A stretch of 64,000 nucleotides of DNA from Pantoea anthophila (lineage in GTDB: Bacteria > Pseudomonadota > Gammaproteobacteria > Enterobacterales > Enterobacteriaceae): positions 1 through 64,000 of the forward strand of contig NZ_VHIZ01000008.1 in the NCBI RefSeq assembly GCF_006494375.1. The letters are read 5' to 3'. Made by a program: the position numbers and the translations under genes. The notes beneath the pieces were generated by a model. It worked only from the letters and a program-made list of their open reading frames with translations, was not told where the DNA came from and did no database searches. This document shows positions 1 to 8,090 of this stretch, piece by piece; position 1 is the stretch's first letter, and each line of letters starts with the position of its first letter.

Positions 1-11
1 TGCGCCCCGTT

Positions 12-87
12 GCCCGAATAGCTCAGTCGGTAGAGCAGGGGATTGAAAATCCCCGTGTCCCTGGTTCGATTCCGGGTTCGGGCACCA
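12..87 (+). tRNA. tRNA-Phe (GAA)
   Basis: A 76-nt cloverleaf with CCA encoded. The acceptor arms GCCCGAA and TTCGGGC pair, and the T-arm carries GGTTCGATTCC. The anticodon loop reads TTGAAAA with GAA at 45-47, so it decodes phenylalanine. An intrinsic terminator follows ten bases later. The AT-richer block with the ATP-grasp operon begins immediately downstream, a common position for acquired DNA. Confidence 0.97.
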
Positions 88-96
88 TATTTAAAG

Positions 97-119
97 AACC
101 CGCCTCTGGCGGGTTTTTG
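97..119 (+). terminator. Rho-independent terminator of tRNA-Phe
   Basis: Stem AACCCGCC (97-104) pairs with GGCGGGTT (108-115) around a TCT loop and runs into a T-rich tail. Its 19-nt core recurs with one mismatch at 6871-6889, at the far side of the acquired-looking block. Confidence 0.85.
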
Positions 120-192
120 CTTTTCAGAGCGAACCCGTTATCGAAGGTTCAATAGACTCGCCACTTCCTGTGGCTCGCCCATCCCCTTCAAT

Positions 193-1131
193 TCACGCTT
201 CGTCAGGCCCACTCAGCGTCTGACTGCCGATGTTCGTAAAATAGTTCCCCTGAACCAGTTCGCTGCTGACAAAATCCACAAATGCTCTGACCTTCGAGGA
301 TAAATGGCGGTTAGAAGGCCAGATTAGCGACATCGATCCTAATGGCAGCATGTATTCAGTCAGTAAAGGGACGAGTAATTCTTTTTCAAATGCTTCTTCA
401 GCAACATAGACCGGCAGATGAGCTACGCCTGATCCATCAATGGCTGCCCGCAACCCAGCGTGAGTATTGTTGAATATAAGATCCCTGGGAAGGTCCAGGT
501 TTTCAAAATCGGCAGAGAAAGCCCAACTGGCGATTCGACCACTTGAGGGATATTTGAAATGTATGCAGCGATGGTGGACCAGATCAGCAGGGTTCAAAGG
601 GATGCCATGCGTTTTTAGATACTCTCTGCTGGCACAGACGACAAAATACTGCTCTCCCAGCTTTCTGCTCACAAGGCGGTTATCTGCCAACTCACCACTT
701 CTCACCGCGACATCTATTCCTTCCGCAATCAGATCCACCACGCGATCTTCAAAATCGATATCAAGCTGTATATCAGGGTACTTTTCAATAAAACGTGGAA
801 GTATGGGCATCAAAAGGGAATGCCCGAAAATTTGCGGCACGCTGATATGTAATCTGCCGCAGGGCGTGATGCGCGTTTCGGCAATCAGAGCTCTGGCATC
901 GCGAATCTCATTCAGGATGAACTTACACCGTTCATAGAAGACATTCCCTTCTTCAGTCAGACCGATGCTGCGCGTTGTCCGATGAAAAAGCCTTACCCCG
1001 AGTTCGTCTTCAAGTTTCGCCACGCTCTTTGCAATCGCTGAAGAAGAGATGCCTGACACCCTTGCCGCTGCAACATAGCTGCCCAGTTCAGCTGTATAAA
1101 CAAACGCCCTGAGACCTCGCAGACTTTCCAT
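193..1131 (-). CDS. LysR-family regulator beside the pyrimidine/ATP-grasp operon
   Basis: A 312-residue protein of normal LysR length. It has an N-terminal winged helix (LRAFVYTAELGSYVAAA, then SSSAIAKSVAKLEDELGVRLF) and a type 2 periplasmic-binding-like effector domain. I chose ATG 1131 because GGAGGGGGG lies directly before it; the longer frame would need TTG at 1143. The gene is divergent from the five-gene operon starting at 1404, shares its AT-richer composition, and is separated from it by about 270 bp holding a 16-bp inverted repeat. By family habit it would control that operon and itself; the effector is unknown. Confidence 0.9.
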   Translation of the reverse strand: MESLRGLRAFVYTAELGSYVAAARVSGISSSAIAKSVAKLEDELGVRLFHRTTRSIGLTEEGNVFYERCKFILNEIRDARALIAETRITPCGRLHISVPQIFGHSLLMPILPRFIEKYPDIQLDIDFEDRVVDLIAEGIDVAVRSGELADNRLVSRKLGEQYFVVCASREYLKTHGIPLNPADLVHHRCIHFKYPSSGRIASWAFSADFENLDLPRDLIFNNTHAGLRAAIDGSGVAHLPVYVAEEAFEKELLVPLLTEYMLPLGSMSLIWPSNRHLSSKVRAFVDFVSSELVQGNYFTNIGSQTLSGPDEA

Positions 1132-1166
1132 CCCCCCCTCCAATTGTGGAATTTTTTTCCTTAGTG

Positions 1167-1182
1167 TAAGTACCTTTACTTA
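1167..1182. promoter_or_regulatory. Candidate LysR-type operator
   Basis: TAAGTA and TACTTA form a perfect 6-bp inverted repeat with a CCTT spacer, about 35 bp upstream of the LysR start and facing the divergent operon. Position and T...A symmetry fit a LysR box. Binding is inference. Confidence 0.4.
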
Positions 1183-1288
1183 TATTTACAATGATGTCAC
1201 TGCATTTTAGTCTTGATGAAAATGAATTGTTAAATTACCTAAAAGGCACTGTCGCTTGTCAAATTTTCAAAATAGTAAGAGTACCTCC

Positions 1289-1318
1289 CCGGCTTTATTA
1301 ATTCCGTTAATAAACCGG
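1289..1318 (+). promoter_or_regulatory. Leader hairpin ahead of the operon
   Basis: CCGG-C-TTTATTAA (1289-1301) pairs with TTAATAAACCGG (1307-1318), one bulged C, loop TTCCG. It lies about 85 bp before the first start codon. A T run (CTTTTTAT) comes only about seven bases after the stem, so it could be a weak attenuator, a protein-binding site or an mRNA-stability element. Confidence 0.4.
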
Positions 1319-1403
1319 ATGAAACTCTTTTTATAGCCTTCAAAAAACTGAAAGCTTGACTGTTATTTTTTGGTCAAAGGAAACCCTTATATGGAGAAGC
1401 ATC

Positions 1404-1892
1404 GTGAGTGAATTAGTACATACCCTTTCGCCTGAAACTGTTATTGACAATGGATTGGTTATCTATTTTGCTGGTTCAATCAGAGCCGGACGGGATGATG
1501 TTCCTGTTTACGCGAAACTGATTAATAAGCTCAAGGGCTACGGTAAAGTTATTACCGAACACGTGGGTGATTACAGTTTATCTGATGGTGGTCAGTCTTT
1601 CCTGGGTGACAAATTTATTCATGACCGTGATTTGCACTGGCTGCGCCATTCCCAGGTAGTTGTCGCTGAAGTCACAACTCCAAGTCTGGGAGTAGGTTAT
1701 GAAATTGCGACGGCAATCAGCTGGCGTATTCCTGTTATCACGCTCTACAGAAAAAATGAAAAAAACGTTTCAGCCATGATATCTGGCAGTGATGGATGTC
1801 GCCATTATGATTATCAGCAGGTTGAAGATGCCTTTCAGATTATCGAAAGTGAAATGGCGAAGTTAGGTTATGAGGTCGCCCATGAATCGTAA
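1404..1892 (+). CDS. Nucleotide N-glycosidase, DNPH1/MilB-like
   Basis: A 162-residue protein of the nucleoside 2-deoxyribosyltransferase superfamily, strongly resembling DNPH1 (RCL), which cleaves the N-glycosidic bond of (deoxy)nucleoside 5'-monophosphates. The N-terminal motif YFAGSIRAGR (21-30) matches the phosphate/ribose-binding loop. HDRDLHWL (73-80) supplies the conserved Asp, and VVVAEVTTPSLGVGYE ends in Glu100, the position of the catalytic Glu. The start is GTG 1404, preceded by GGAGAAG; a TTG at 1356 has no such site. It overlaps the next gene by 11 nt. Known relatives MilB and BcmB release 5-hydroxymethylcytosine from hydroxymethyl-CMP in mildiomycin and bacimethrin pathways; the neighbouring hydroxymethylase makes that role likely. 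Substrate (ribo or deoxy, C or U) cannot be read from sequence. Confidence 0.85.
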   Translation: MSELVHTLSPETVIDNGLVIYFAGSIRAGRDDVPVYAKLINKLKGYGKVITEHVGDYSLSDGGQSFLGDKFIHDRDLHWLRHSQVVVAEVTTPSLGVGYEIATAISWRIPVITLYRKNEKNVSAMISGSDGCRHYDYQQVEDAFQIIESEMAKLGYEVAHES

Positions 1893-2964
1893 TATTACGC
1901 ATGCGCTGGTTAATACCGTAAATAACATCATGATGAATGGTAACGATGTTGGCTCACGCGATCAGGAGCAACGGGAAGTTCTCTCTACATTAACCAAAAT
2001 CAGCCATCCCACAGAGCGATTCCTGGTATTACCCCACAGAAATAATAACGTCTTTGCGCAGATTGCAGAAACGATGTGGGTACTCGCTGGACGGGATGAT
2101 CTGCACTTCCTTAAACATTATCTTCCTCGCGCAGAAGACTATTCCGATGACTCACTGACCTGGCGAGCAGCCTACGGACCCCGGTTACGCAAATGGAAAG
2201 GGAAAGTAGACCAGTTGCAGGGAGTAGTGAATCGCCTTAGAGAAGATCCGCTGACAAAACGTGCAGTAATGAATATCTTTGATCCTGAAACGGATTATCA
2301 GGAAACAAAAGATGTTCCCTGTAATAACTGGCTGCACTTCATCCAGCGAGGCGGTTATCTTGATTTACATGTTACCGTCCGCGCGAATGATGCCATCTGG
2401 GGATTCAGCGGCATTAATTTTTTTGAGTGGAGCGTTTTACACGAAATTATTGCTAATACGCTTGGGTGGAAAGTCGGAAAGTTATCCTGGTATGTAGGCA
2501 CATTCCATATCTATAACCGTCATTACTCGACTGCAGAGAAAATCAGCAGCATGAAGAACCCGGTAAGCATGTACGAATGCCAGATTAACCCGACCAAAAT
2601 AACCACGTGTGCAGAAAATATTGATGAAGTGTTGGCAATGGTTTTTCAGGCTGAAGAGGCTTCACGAAACGGCAACTTTAAAAATTCGTCTGAGATCGAG
2701 AAGAATATAGCCGATCCTTTTTTCAGAAAGGCCGCGACCTTGTTGAAAATTTATAATGCGCTGCAGCTAAATGTCGATCGGGACATTATCAATAATTACC
2801 TCAAAGAGCTGGGCAATAGTGATTTCCACATTGCCGCACTTGAATATCTGAGCAGGAAATGGAAATCCCAGGAAACATTGGCAGCAGTCAGCACAATTTC
2901 AGATGAATTTTATCAGGCATTTACCTCAATGAAGAACCCGGTAAATAGCAGTCTAATCACTTAG
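1882..2964 (+). CDS. Thymidylate-synthase-family (d)CMP hydroxymethylase-like enzyme
   Basis: A 360-residue member of the thymidylate synthase fold. Visible landmarks are WRAAYGPRLR (94-103), the phosphate-site arginine in LTKRAVM, the catalytic Cys147 in DVPCNNWLHF, the NDAIWGFSGINFFEWSVL block (169-186) with Asn179, and TFHIYNRHY (207-215), matching the HIY motif. Housekeeping ThyA is shorter and has PCHxxxQF at the Cys, so this is a divergent paralogue of the MilA/BcmA hydroxymethylase type, which adds a hydroxymethyl group from methylene-tetrahydrofolate to C5 of a cytidylate. The C-terminal about 130 residues are unassigned. ATG 1882 has GAGG upstream and overlaps the glycosidase stop. 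The CMP versus dCMP versus dUMP choice is inferred from context only. Confidence 0.8.
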   Translation: MNRNITHALVNTVNNIMMNGNDVGSRDQEQREVLSTLTKISHPTERFLVLPHRNNNVFAQIAETMWVLAGRDDLHFLKHYLPRAEDYSDDSLTWRAAYGPRLRKWKGKVDQLQGVVNRLREDPLTKRAVMNIFDPETDYQETKDVPCNNWLHFIQRGGYLDLHVTVRANDAIWGFSGINFFEWSVLHEIIANTLGWKVGKLSWYVGTFHIYNRHYSTAEKISSMKNPVSMYECQINPTKITTCAENIDEVLAMVFQAEEASRNGNFKNSSEIEKNIADPFFRKAATLLKIYNALQLNVDRDIINNYLKELGNSDFHIAALEYLSRKWKSQETLAAVSTISDEFYQAFTSMKNPVNSSLIT

Positions 2965-2980
2965 TTTTAAAGGTCTCTGC

Positions 2981-4213
2981 GTGAAAACTACATTAAAAAT
3001 TTCAGTGCCAAACCTAAAACGTTCCAGACTATTTGTTGCATCGACAATATTAAATGCAACGGGTGGTGGATTGATCATGGCGTTTATGATGATCTACTTT
3101 GACAGAACGACAACGCTTACGCTCTCAATAATAGGCGTAGCTATTGCCACAGGCCGTGCCCTTTCCTCTTTAGTACCTGTCCTGATAGGAAGGTTACTGG
3201 ACAGACTCGGTCCTAAAAAACTGTCGATATGGGGCGATTTTATCAGCGGCGCGGGTTTTGTCATGTGTCTTTTTGCCAGAGACCCTTTTACCATAATGCT
3301 GACGCAGTTTTTTACCCAGGCAGGATCTCATATTTTCTGGACGAGCAACCGAGGGCTGGTTTCACTGGCTTCAGGTGGGAAAGGGACTCAAACCTGGTTC
3401 GGACTTATTGCGTCTATCAGGAATATTGGTCTGGGACTGGGCACCATCTTTACTTCACTGGCTTTTTCTGTTGATTCTGACAGCAGTCTGCATTTTATTG
3501 TTATTGCGTCGGCATCACTTTACTTTCTATCCTGCCTGGCACTTTTGATGTGGCATCCTGTAGCCGTGCAGACGGTAAAGAATAGCCACAAAAAAGCAGA
3601 AAGTCATAATATTAGAAAAGTGTTGAGCGATCCCAGCTATCGCCAGCTTCTGATTGTCAACTTTGGCTTAGTCATTGCTGCAATGGTTATTCCGCTCGTA
3701 ATTGTTATTTATGCAACCAAACAACTTGGCCTTCCTGCTTTTTTCTCAGGCGGACTGGTCATTTTAAACACGGCCATCGTGGCGCTAATCAGCACCCATA
3801 TTGCATCATGGACAAAAGAGAACGATCCCGTCCAGAACATAAAACACGCTTATTACCTGAATATTCTTTCATTCATTATTTTCTGGTGTGCCAGCATAAC
3901 TTTAAATAACCAGATAGTTACTGGTGGGCTGTTAATTGTTGCGATGCTTATTTACAGCCTTGCAGAAATGTTATCTACGCCGTCGGTTAATATGCTAAGT
4001 ATAAAACTAGCCCCGGAAGTAAATAATGGAAATTACATGGCTGCCTTTCAGATGACCTGGTCGGCAGGAATGACGTTGTCTCCGGCAATTTTTGGCTGGC
4101 TGCTGGATATGAATACGCATTCCACCTGGATAGTCCTGCTCTTACTGACCGCAGTCACTTTTAGTCTGGGATTCAAAAATTTAAAAGGAGGAGTTAATGA
4201 ATACAACTATTAA
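2981..4213 (+). CDS. MFS transporter, probable exporter of the cluster product
   Basis: A 410-residue, roughly 12-helix major facilitator protein. The loop between helices 2 and 3 carries GRLLDRLGPKKLSI, the typical GxLaDrxGrk motif. The start is GTG 2981 with AAAGGT before it, 16 nt after the hydroxymethylase stop. The stop overlaps the following ATP-grasp gene by 17 nt, so expression is coupled. Placed between the base-forming enzymes and the ligases, it most likely exports the product and may give self-resistance. I cannot tie it to a characterised exporter. Confidence 0.85.
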   Translation: MKTTLKISVPNLKRSRLFVASTILNATGGGLIMAFMMIYFDRTTTLTLSIIGVAIATGRALSSLVPVLIGRLLDRLGPKKLSIWGDFISGAGFVMCLFARDPFTIMLTQFFTQAGSHIFWTSNRGLVSLASGGKGTQTWFGLIASIRNIGLGLGTIFTSLAFSVDSDSSLHFIVIASASLYFLSCLALLMWHPVAVQTVKNSHKKAESHNIRKVLSDPSYRQLLIVNFGLVIAAMVIPLVIVIYATKQLGLPAFFSGGLVILNTAIVALISTHIASWTKENDPVQNIKHAYYLNILSFIIFWCASITLNNQIVTGGLLIVAMLIYSLAEMLSTPSVNMLSIKLAPEVNNGNYMAAFQMTWSAGMTLSPAIFGWLLDMNTHSTWIVLLLLTAVTFSLGFKNLKGGVNEYNY

Positions 4214-5462
4214 TGGAAATAAAAGCATACTGGTTATTGAGCCGATCGGTATGGGAGGAGAGCTGCTTCTTAAGGCAATACGCGCACTGGGTTATCATTC
4301 AGTCGTCGCCACAACAGAAGAAGTCTATGACTCCATGCTGCAAGAAGTCTCAGGCATGATTGATGACCTCATTTTTCTGGACTTTTCAGTGCGCCAGCTG
4401 GCCATTGAGACGCTGGTCAGCGAAGCGAAGAAGAAAGGCGTTTCCGGGGTAGTTGTCGCCTGGGAGTTCCTGACAGATATCGCAGCAGAAGTCGCACAAA
4501 GGCTCGATCTTTGCGGTCCGGATGCCTCGCTTTCCAGAGCCAGAAGAAACAAATATGACATGTACCGCACGCTGTCGAAGGCAGAGTGTCCGTTACCGGC
4601 ACTGCTGGCGGTATTAACCGACAAGGATGATGTGCATCAACTTCCTCTGGAAGAGCTGGCGTTTCCTCTGGTGGTCAAACCGGCTGAAAATGCAGCCTCC
4701 TTTGGCGTTTCAGTGCTGATGGAGTGCAACGAGTTTCCTCAGGCATGTAAAGACGCATCACAATGGACACATGAATATCCACACGGTATTCCTTTCAGCA
4801 AAGAAATTCTGGTTCAGGAATATATTCCTGGACAGGAGTTTAGTGTTGAAGGCCTTTCCGTCTCAGGTCGATATGCGCCCTGGGGTGTGACAATGAAGTT
4901 CACCACGCCCGGCAAAGCTCGTGCAGAAACCGGACACATTTTCCCGGCGCCTGTTCCTGACGCCTTACGCGATGAGATTCTGAACGTTGCCACTCAGGCG
5001 GTTATTGCCCTGGGCATCACGAATGGCATAAGCCATACCGAAATCAAATTAGACAAAGAAGGAAAGCCACGCGTTATTGAGAGCTGTTCACGGCCAGCAG
5101 GTGACTATATTCCTCGCCTTGTCGCCCTTTCCACCGATCAGGACCCGCTTGAAATCTATGCCCGCCAGGCCGTCGGTATGCTGGATAGTGACTTTAAACC
5201 TGCCGTGCCTAAACGCTATTGTGCCATTCAGTTTGTCCGGCCTGACGCCGAAGGCGTTTTAAAGCAGCTTGAAATTCCTTCCAGGCTGGAAAATGCCTCC
5301 GTCATTGAAACCCGCTCTACCGTTAGTGAAAATTCACCGGTAAAACCGGGCTCAACAAATATTGAACGTCTGGGATGGGCCATTTTTACCGCTGATTCTG
5401 AGCAGTCAATACTTTTGGCTATGGATGAATTTTCACAAAGCACCAGGGTCTCTATCGTATGA
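4197..5462 (+). CDS. ATP-grasp ligase (carboxylate-amine ligase type)
   Basis: A 421-residue ATP-grasp enzyme resembling L-amino-acid ligases. Residues 1-110 form the N-terminal domain (ILVIEPIGMGG). FPLVVKP (157-162) gives ATP-binding Lys161, and VQEYIPGQEFSVEG (207-219) the adenine/ribose contacts. SHTEIKLD then ESCSRPAGDYI (295-305) is the Mg-binding block, with Glu282, Glu295 and Arg299. The usual Asn of ExNxR is Cys297 here; as I recall, relatives with ExAxRxPG also lack the Asn. Such enzymes activate a carboxylate as acyl phosphate and join it to an amine. AGGAGG lies before ATG 4197. With the second ATP-grasp gene it suggests two amide bonds or alternative couplings in the product. Confidence 0.85.
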   Translation: MNTTINGNKSILVIEPIGMGGELLLKAIRALGYHSVVATTEEVYDSMLQEVSGMIDDLIFLDFSVRQLAIETLVSEAKKKGVSGVVVAWEFLTDIAAEVAQRLDLCGPDASLSRARRNKYDMYRTLSKAECPLPALLAVLTDKDDVHQLPLEELAFPLVVKPAENAASFGVSVLMECNEFPQACKDASQWTHEYPHGIPFSKEILVQEYIPGQEFSVEGLSVSGRYAPWGVTMKFTTPGKARAETGHIFPAPVPDALRDEILNVATQAVIALGITNGISHTEIKLDKEGKPRVIESCSRPAGDYIPRLVALSTDQDPLEIYARQAVGMLDSDFKPAVPKRYCAIQFVRPDAEGVLKQLEIPSRLENASVIETRSTVSENSPVKPGSTNIERLGWAIFTADSEQSILLAMDEFSQSTRVSIV

Positions 5463-6655
5463 GTGATTTTCCCGTACTCTGCATCCGCTCGCTGGATATA
5501 AGCCAGGCATCACCTTTTCTCGAAATGGCATGGGAAACGATCAAAAGCAGGCACAGTGATTCAAGACTGCTGCTCAAAGATCAGCCTCACTTTTCGTCTC
5601 CGATGGGGCCTGATGCCGCAATTGACGATGCCCAAAGTGAGCGTCAACCGGCTTACGTCAGCCATGTTATTTCCTGGTCTATTCCCAATGAAAGGACCAT
5701 TGAAGACATCACTTTGTCAGAAGGCGTCAGCGCGGTCCCTGGCCCAATTAATGCTGTATATAAGCTCGCCGATAAAAGAGCAACCAAAATGCTTTTTGAG
5801 CAATTCGCCCTTCCTACGCCGCGCTGGGAACTTCTGGACCGAGAATTTACACATGGCGAGCTTTTAAAACCGGGCTGCAGAGACAAACTTGAGCAGGAAC
5901 TGGTCAGCCATATTGCTTTTCCCGTCATTCTGAAACCTCTGTGGGATTGTATGGGGCATGGTATTGAGATAATCAGTAACAAAGACCAGCTGATCAAGAC
6001 GCTGAGTCAGAATCAGCGCAAGAATATTTTAATTGAGTCCTTTATTGATGGTGCGCTTGGTTGCATAGAAATTGCTGGTACGCCGGGGAATTACTTTTTC
6101 CAGCCTCCCTGTTATACCGGCCAGAGTTCACTGGGAGTTCGCTCTGATTTTGATACGATACGCGTCTGTCATCCTGGTCTTTTCAGCAAACAGTTAACCG
6201 GTGAGGTCCAGACAAAACTGATTCTCCTATTAAATCACCTGGGGTTCAATGGTGTCTGCTGCGTCGATTTTATTGTTACGGAAAACAGCCTTTATCTTCT
6301 GGAAATTAACCCACGTATTAGCGGAATCAGTTGCCTGAGCTCAGCAGCAAGCGGCATCAATTCATTTGAGTCAACGTACCTTATTTCTTCGGGTCAATGG
6401 CAGGCACCGCTTCCTTATCAAAGTCGTCAGGGAGCCGCTCTGCAACTGGGCGGGAAATATGCAGATGAAATCAGTTCTGTTATTCGCGACGAAGGCAATA
6501 ACGTCACAGTTTACCGTGACAACATCATTACGGTAGACGGAAAAGACTCACGAAATATGATTGCCGGCGGAACGATCAGCAGCATTGAGAATGTGTTGCA
6601 GTCTGTTCAGCATAGCTCGCTTAGCTTTATCGCTTCAACGCTACGCATAGCTTAG
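5459..6655 (+). CDS. Second ATP-grasp ligase
   Basis: A 398-residue ATP-grasp protein, translationally coupled to the previous gene by an ATGA overlap. FPVILKPLWDCMGHG (154-168) provides Lys159. NILIESFIDG (189-198) is the second nucleotide-contact strand. GVCCVDFIVTENSLYLLEINPRISG (265-289) is the metal-binding block with Asp270, Glu282, Asn284 and Arg286, so all catalytic positions are present. It is only distantly similar to the upstream ligase, so the pair is not a recent duplication. It ends the operon; the next 210 bp carry no gene before a terminator. Substrate unknown; an amino acid or the pyrimidine derivative is the reasonable guess. Confidence 0.85.
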   Translation: MSDFPVLCIRSLDISQASPFLEMAWETIKSRHSDSRLLLKDQPHFSSPMGPDAAIDDAQSERQPAYVSHVISWSIPNERTIEDITLSEGVSAVPGPINAVYKLADKRATKMLFEQFALPTPRWELLDREFTHGELLKPGCRDKLEQELVSHIAFPVILKPLWDCMGHGIEIISNKDQLIKTLSQNQRKNILIESFIDGALGCIEIAGTPGNYFFQPPCYTGQSSLGVRSDFDTIRVCHPGLFSKQLTGEVQTKLILLLNHLGFNGVCCVDFIVTENSLYLLEINPRISGISCLSSAASGINSFESTYLISSGQWQAPLPYQSRQGAALQLGGKYADEISSVIRDEGNNVTVYRDNIITVDGKDSRNMIAGGTISSIENVLQSVQHSSLSFIASTLRIA

Positions 6656-6866
6656 TCCCGCACAGTATTGCCTGACGTAATCAGGAGCAGGTCTGCCTGG
6701 CGTCCCGCTTTACAGGCTGATACATCCGGGATAAAAAGTTGATAATGTCGTGTGGATGCAATTATCTGGTCAGGATGTTTTTTGTCCTGCCTGTTACGGC
6801 CCTTTTCAACGGGTGATAATTAAAATGTCAGCGGCAGTGCGGTGTACTCACAGATGACGCCGCTTT

Positions 6867-6901
6867 CCTCAACCCGTCTCTGGCGGGTTGAGGTTTTGTT
6901 T
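6867..6901 (+). terminator. Terminator after the ATP-grasp operon
   Basis: CCTCAACCCG (6867-6876) pairs with CGGGTTGAGG (6884-6893), followed by TTTTGTTT. The inner 19 nt match the tRNA-Phe terminator core except at one position. It can also serve the minus-strand gene ending at 6911. Confidence 0.8.
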
Positions 6902-6910
6902 ATCACGCCC

Positions 6911-8080
6911 TTACCCTTCCACCCACACCGCCCCGGCATCTGCTGATTTCACGCACTGCGCGACCCAGCGCACGCCGGTTAATCCGGCATGCACATCGGG
7001 ATACCAGAAATCCTGCAGGAAAGCGGTGTCGCGGCGATCGGTGGCGTCCATTGCCAGCGCGAAGCGGCGATAGAGATTTGACCAGGCCTCAAACAGCCCC
7101 TCCGGATGCCCGCCGCCGATGCGATCCTCTTCCAGCGCGCGCGGGGTGAGATAGCCCATGCCACGCTCCAGAATCCGCACCGGCTCGCCCTGCACTTCAT
7201 AGCGCAGCTGGTTGGGCTGCTCATCCCACCACTCCAGGCTGGCTTTCGCGCCAACGACGCGAATCTTCTGCCCGTGCATGGAACCGGCATTGACCGCCGA
7301 TGCCCAGAGCGTGCCGACCGCGCCGTTGTCATACTCCATCATCACAAAAGCGTTATCCTCCAGCGGCGCGCGCGAGGCAACAAAGCTCTGGCGCGCACAG
7401 AGCAGCCGCGTCATCTTCAGCTGCGGCAGCATGGTTTCGGCGATAAACAGCGGATGCGTGGCCAGATCGCCTAATACATAGCTCGGCCCGACAAAACGCG
7501 GGTCTACCCGCCAGCGGGTACTTTCACTCTGCAGCTCCACCGCCTCATTATGGAAACCGTGAGCAAACTGCATGTTCACAATGCGAATCTCGCCCAGCGC
7601 CCCTGCCGCAATCATCTCTCTGGCCTGATGGATCAGCTGATGTCCGGCGTAGCCGTAGGTGACGCCAACAATCTTCTGCTTCTCCCGGCTGAGCTGCTCC
7701 AGCTCATCGGCCTCATCGACCGTAAAACAGAGCGGCTTCTCACACACCACATGCAGTCCGGCATTCAGCGCTGCCCGACAGATGGCAAAGTGGGTGTTGT
7801 TTGGCGTGGCGATGGACACCGCTTCAATCCCCTCTTCCCGCGCAGCCTCGCCGGCGAAGAGGCTGGCGTAATCGGGATAGCAGCGATCGGGCGCCACGCC
7901 CAGCGCCTGACCAAACTCGCGTCCACGCCCGGCATCAATATCAAAGGCGCCCGCCAGCAGCGTGAAGTTACCGTCACGCTGTGCTGCCGAACGGTGGATG
8001 TAGCCGATCTGGCTGGTGCCGCCGCCGCCGATCATCCCCCAGCGCAGTGAGCGATTAGCCGCTTTTTTTCCGTTAATCAT
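6911..8080 (-). CDS. Gfo/Idh/MocA-family oxidoreductase
   Basis: A 389-residue NAD(P)-dependent sugar or inositol dehydrogenase-like protein. The Rossmann motif GMIGGGGTSQIG spans 15-26, CEKPL (113-117) is the family signature around the catalytic Lys, and VLGDLATHP (202-210) supplies the conserved Asp and His. No signal peptide, so cytosolic. It follows the TIM-barrel gene by 10 bp and forms an operon with it. With the LacI regulator and the divergent isomerase this looks like catabolism of a rare sugar or cyclitol, oxidation of a hydroxyl by this enzyme being the likely redox step. Substrate not determinable. Confidence 0.85.
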   Translation of the reverse strand: MINGKKAANRSLRWGMIGGGGTSQIGYIHRSAAQRDGNFTLLAGAFDIDAGRGREFGQALGVAPDRCYPDYASLFAGEAAREEGIEAVSIATPNNTHFAICRAALNAGLHVVCEKPLCFTVDEADELEQLSREKQKIVGVTYGYAGHQLIHQAREMIAAGALGEIRIVNMQFAHGFHNEAVELQSESTRWRVDPRFVGPSYVLGDLATHPLFIAETMLPQLKMTRLLCARQSFVASRAPLEDNAFVMMEYDNGAVGTLWASAVNAGSMHGQKIRVVGAKASLEWWDEQPNQLRYEVQGEPVRILERGMGYLTPRALEEDRIGGGHPEGLFEAWSNLYRRFALAMDATDRRDTAFLQDFWYPDVHAGLTGVRWVAQCVKSADAGAVWVEG

Positions 8081-8090
8081 GCTGTTGCCC

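Noticed and set aside
4197..6655. The two ATP-grasp genes as one split gene or recent duplicates
   Set aside because: Each has a full set of ATP-grasp motifs and they differ greatly in sequence.
12..6900. Classical tRNA-integrated island with att repeat of the tRNA 3' end
   Set aside because: No integrase gene and no copy of the tRNA 3' end at 6656-6910; only the terminator core is repeated.
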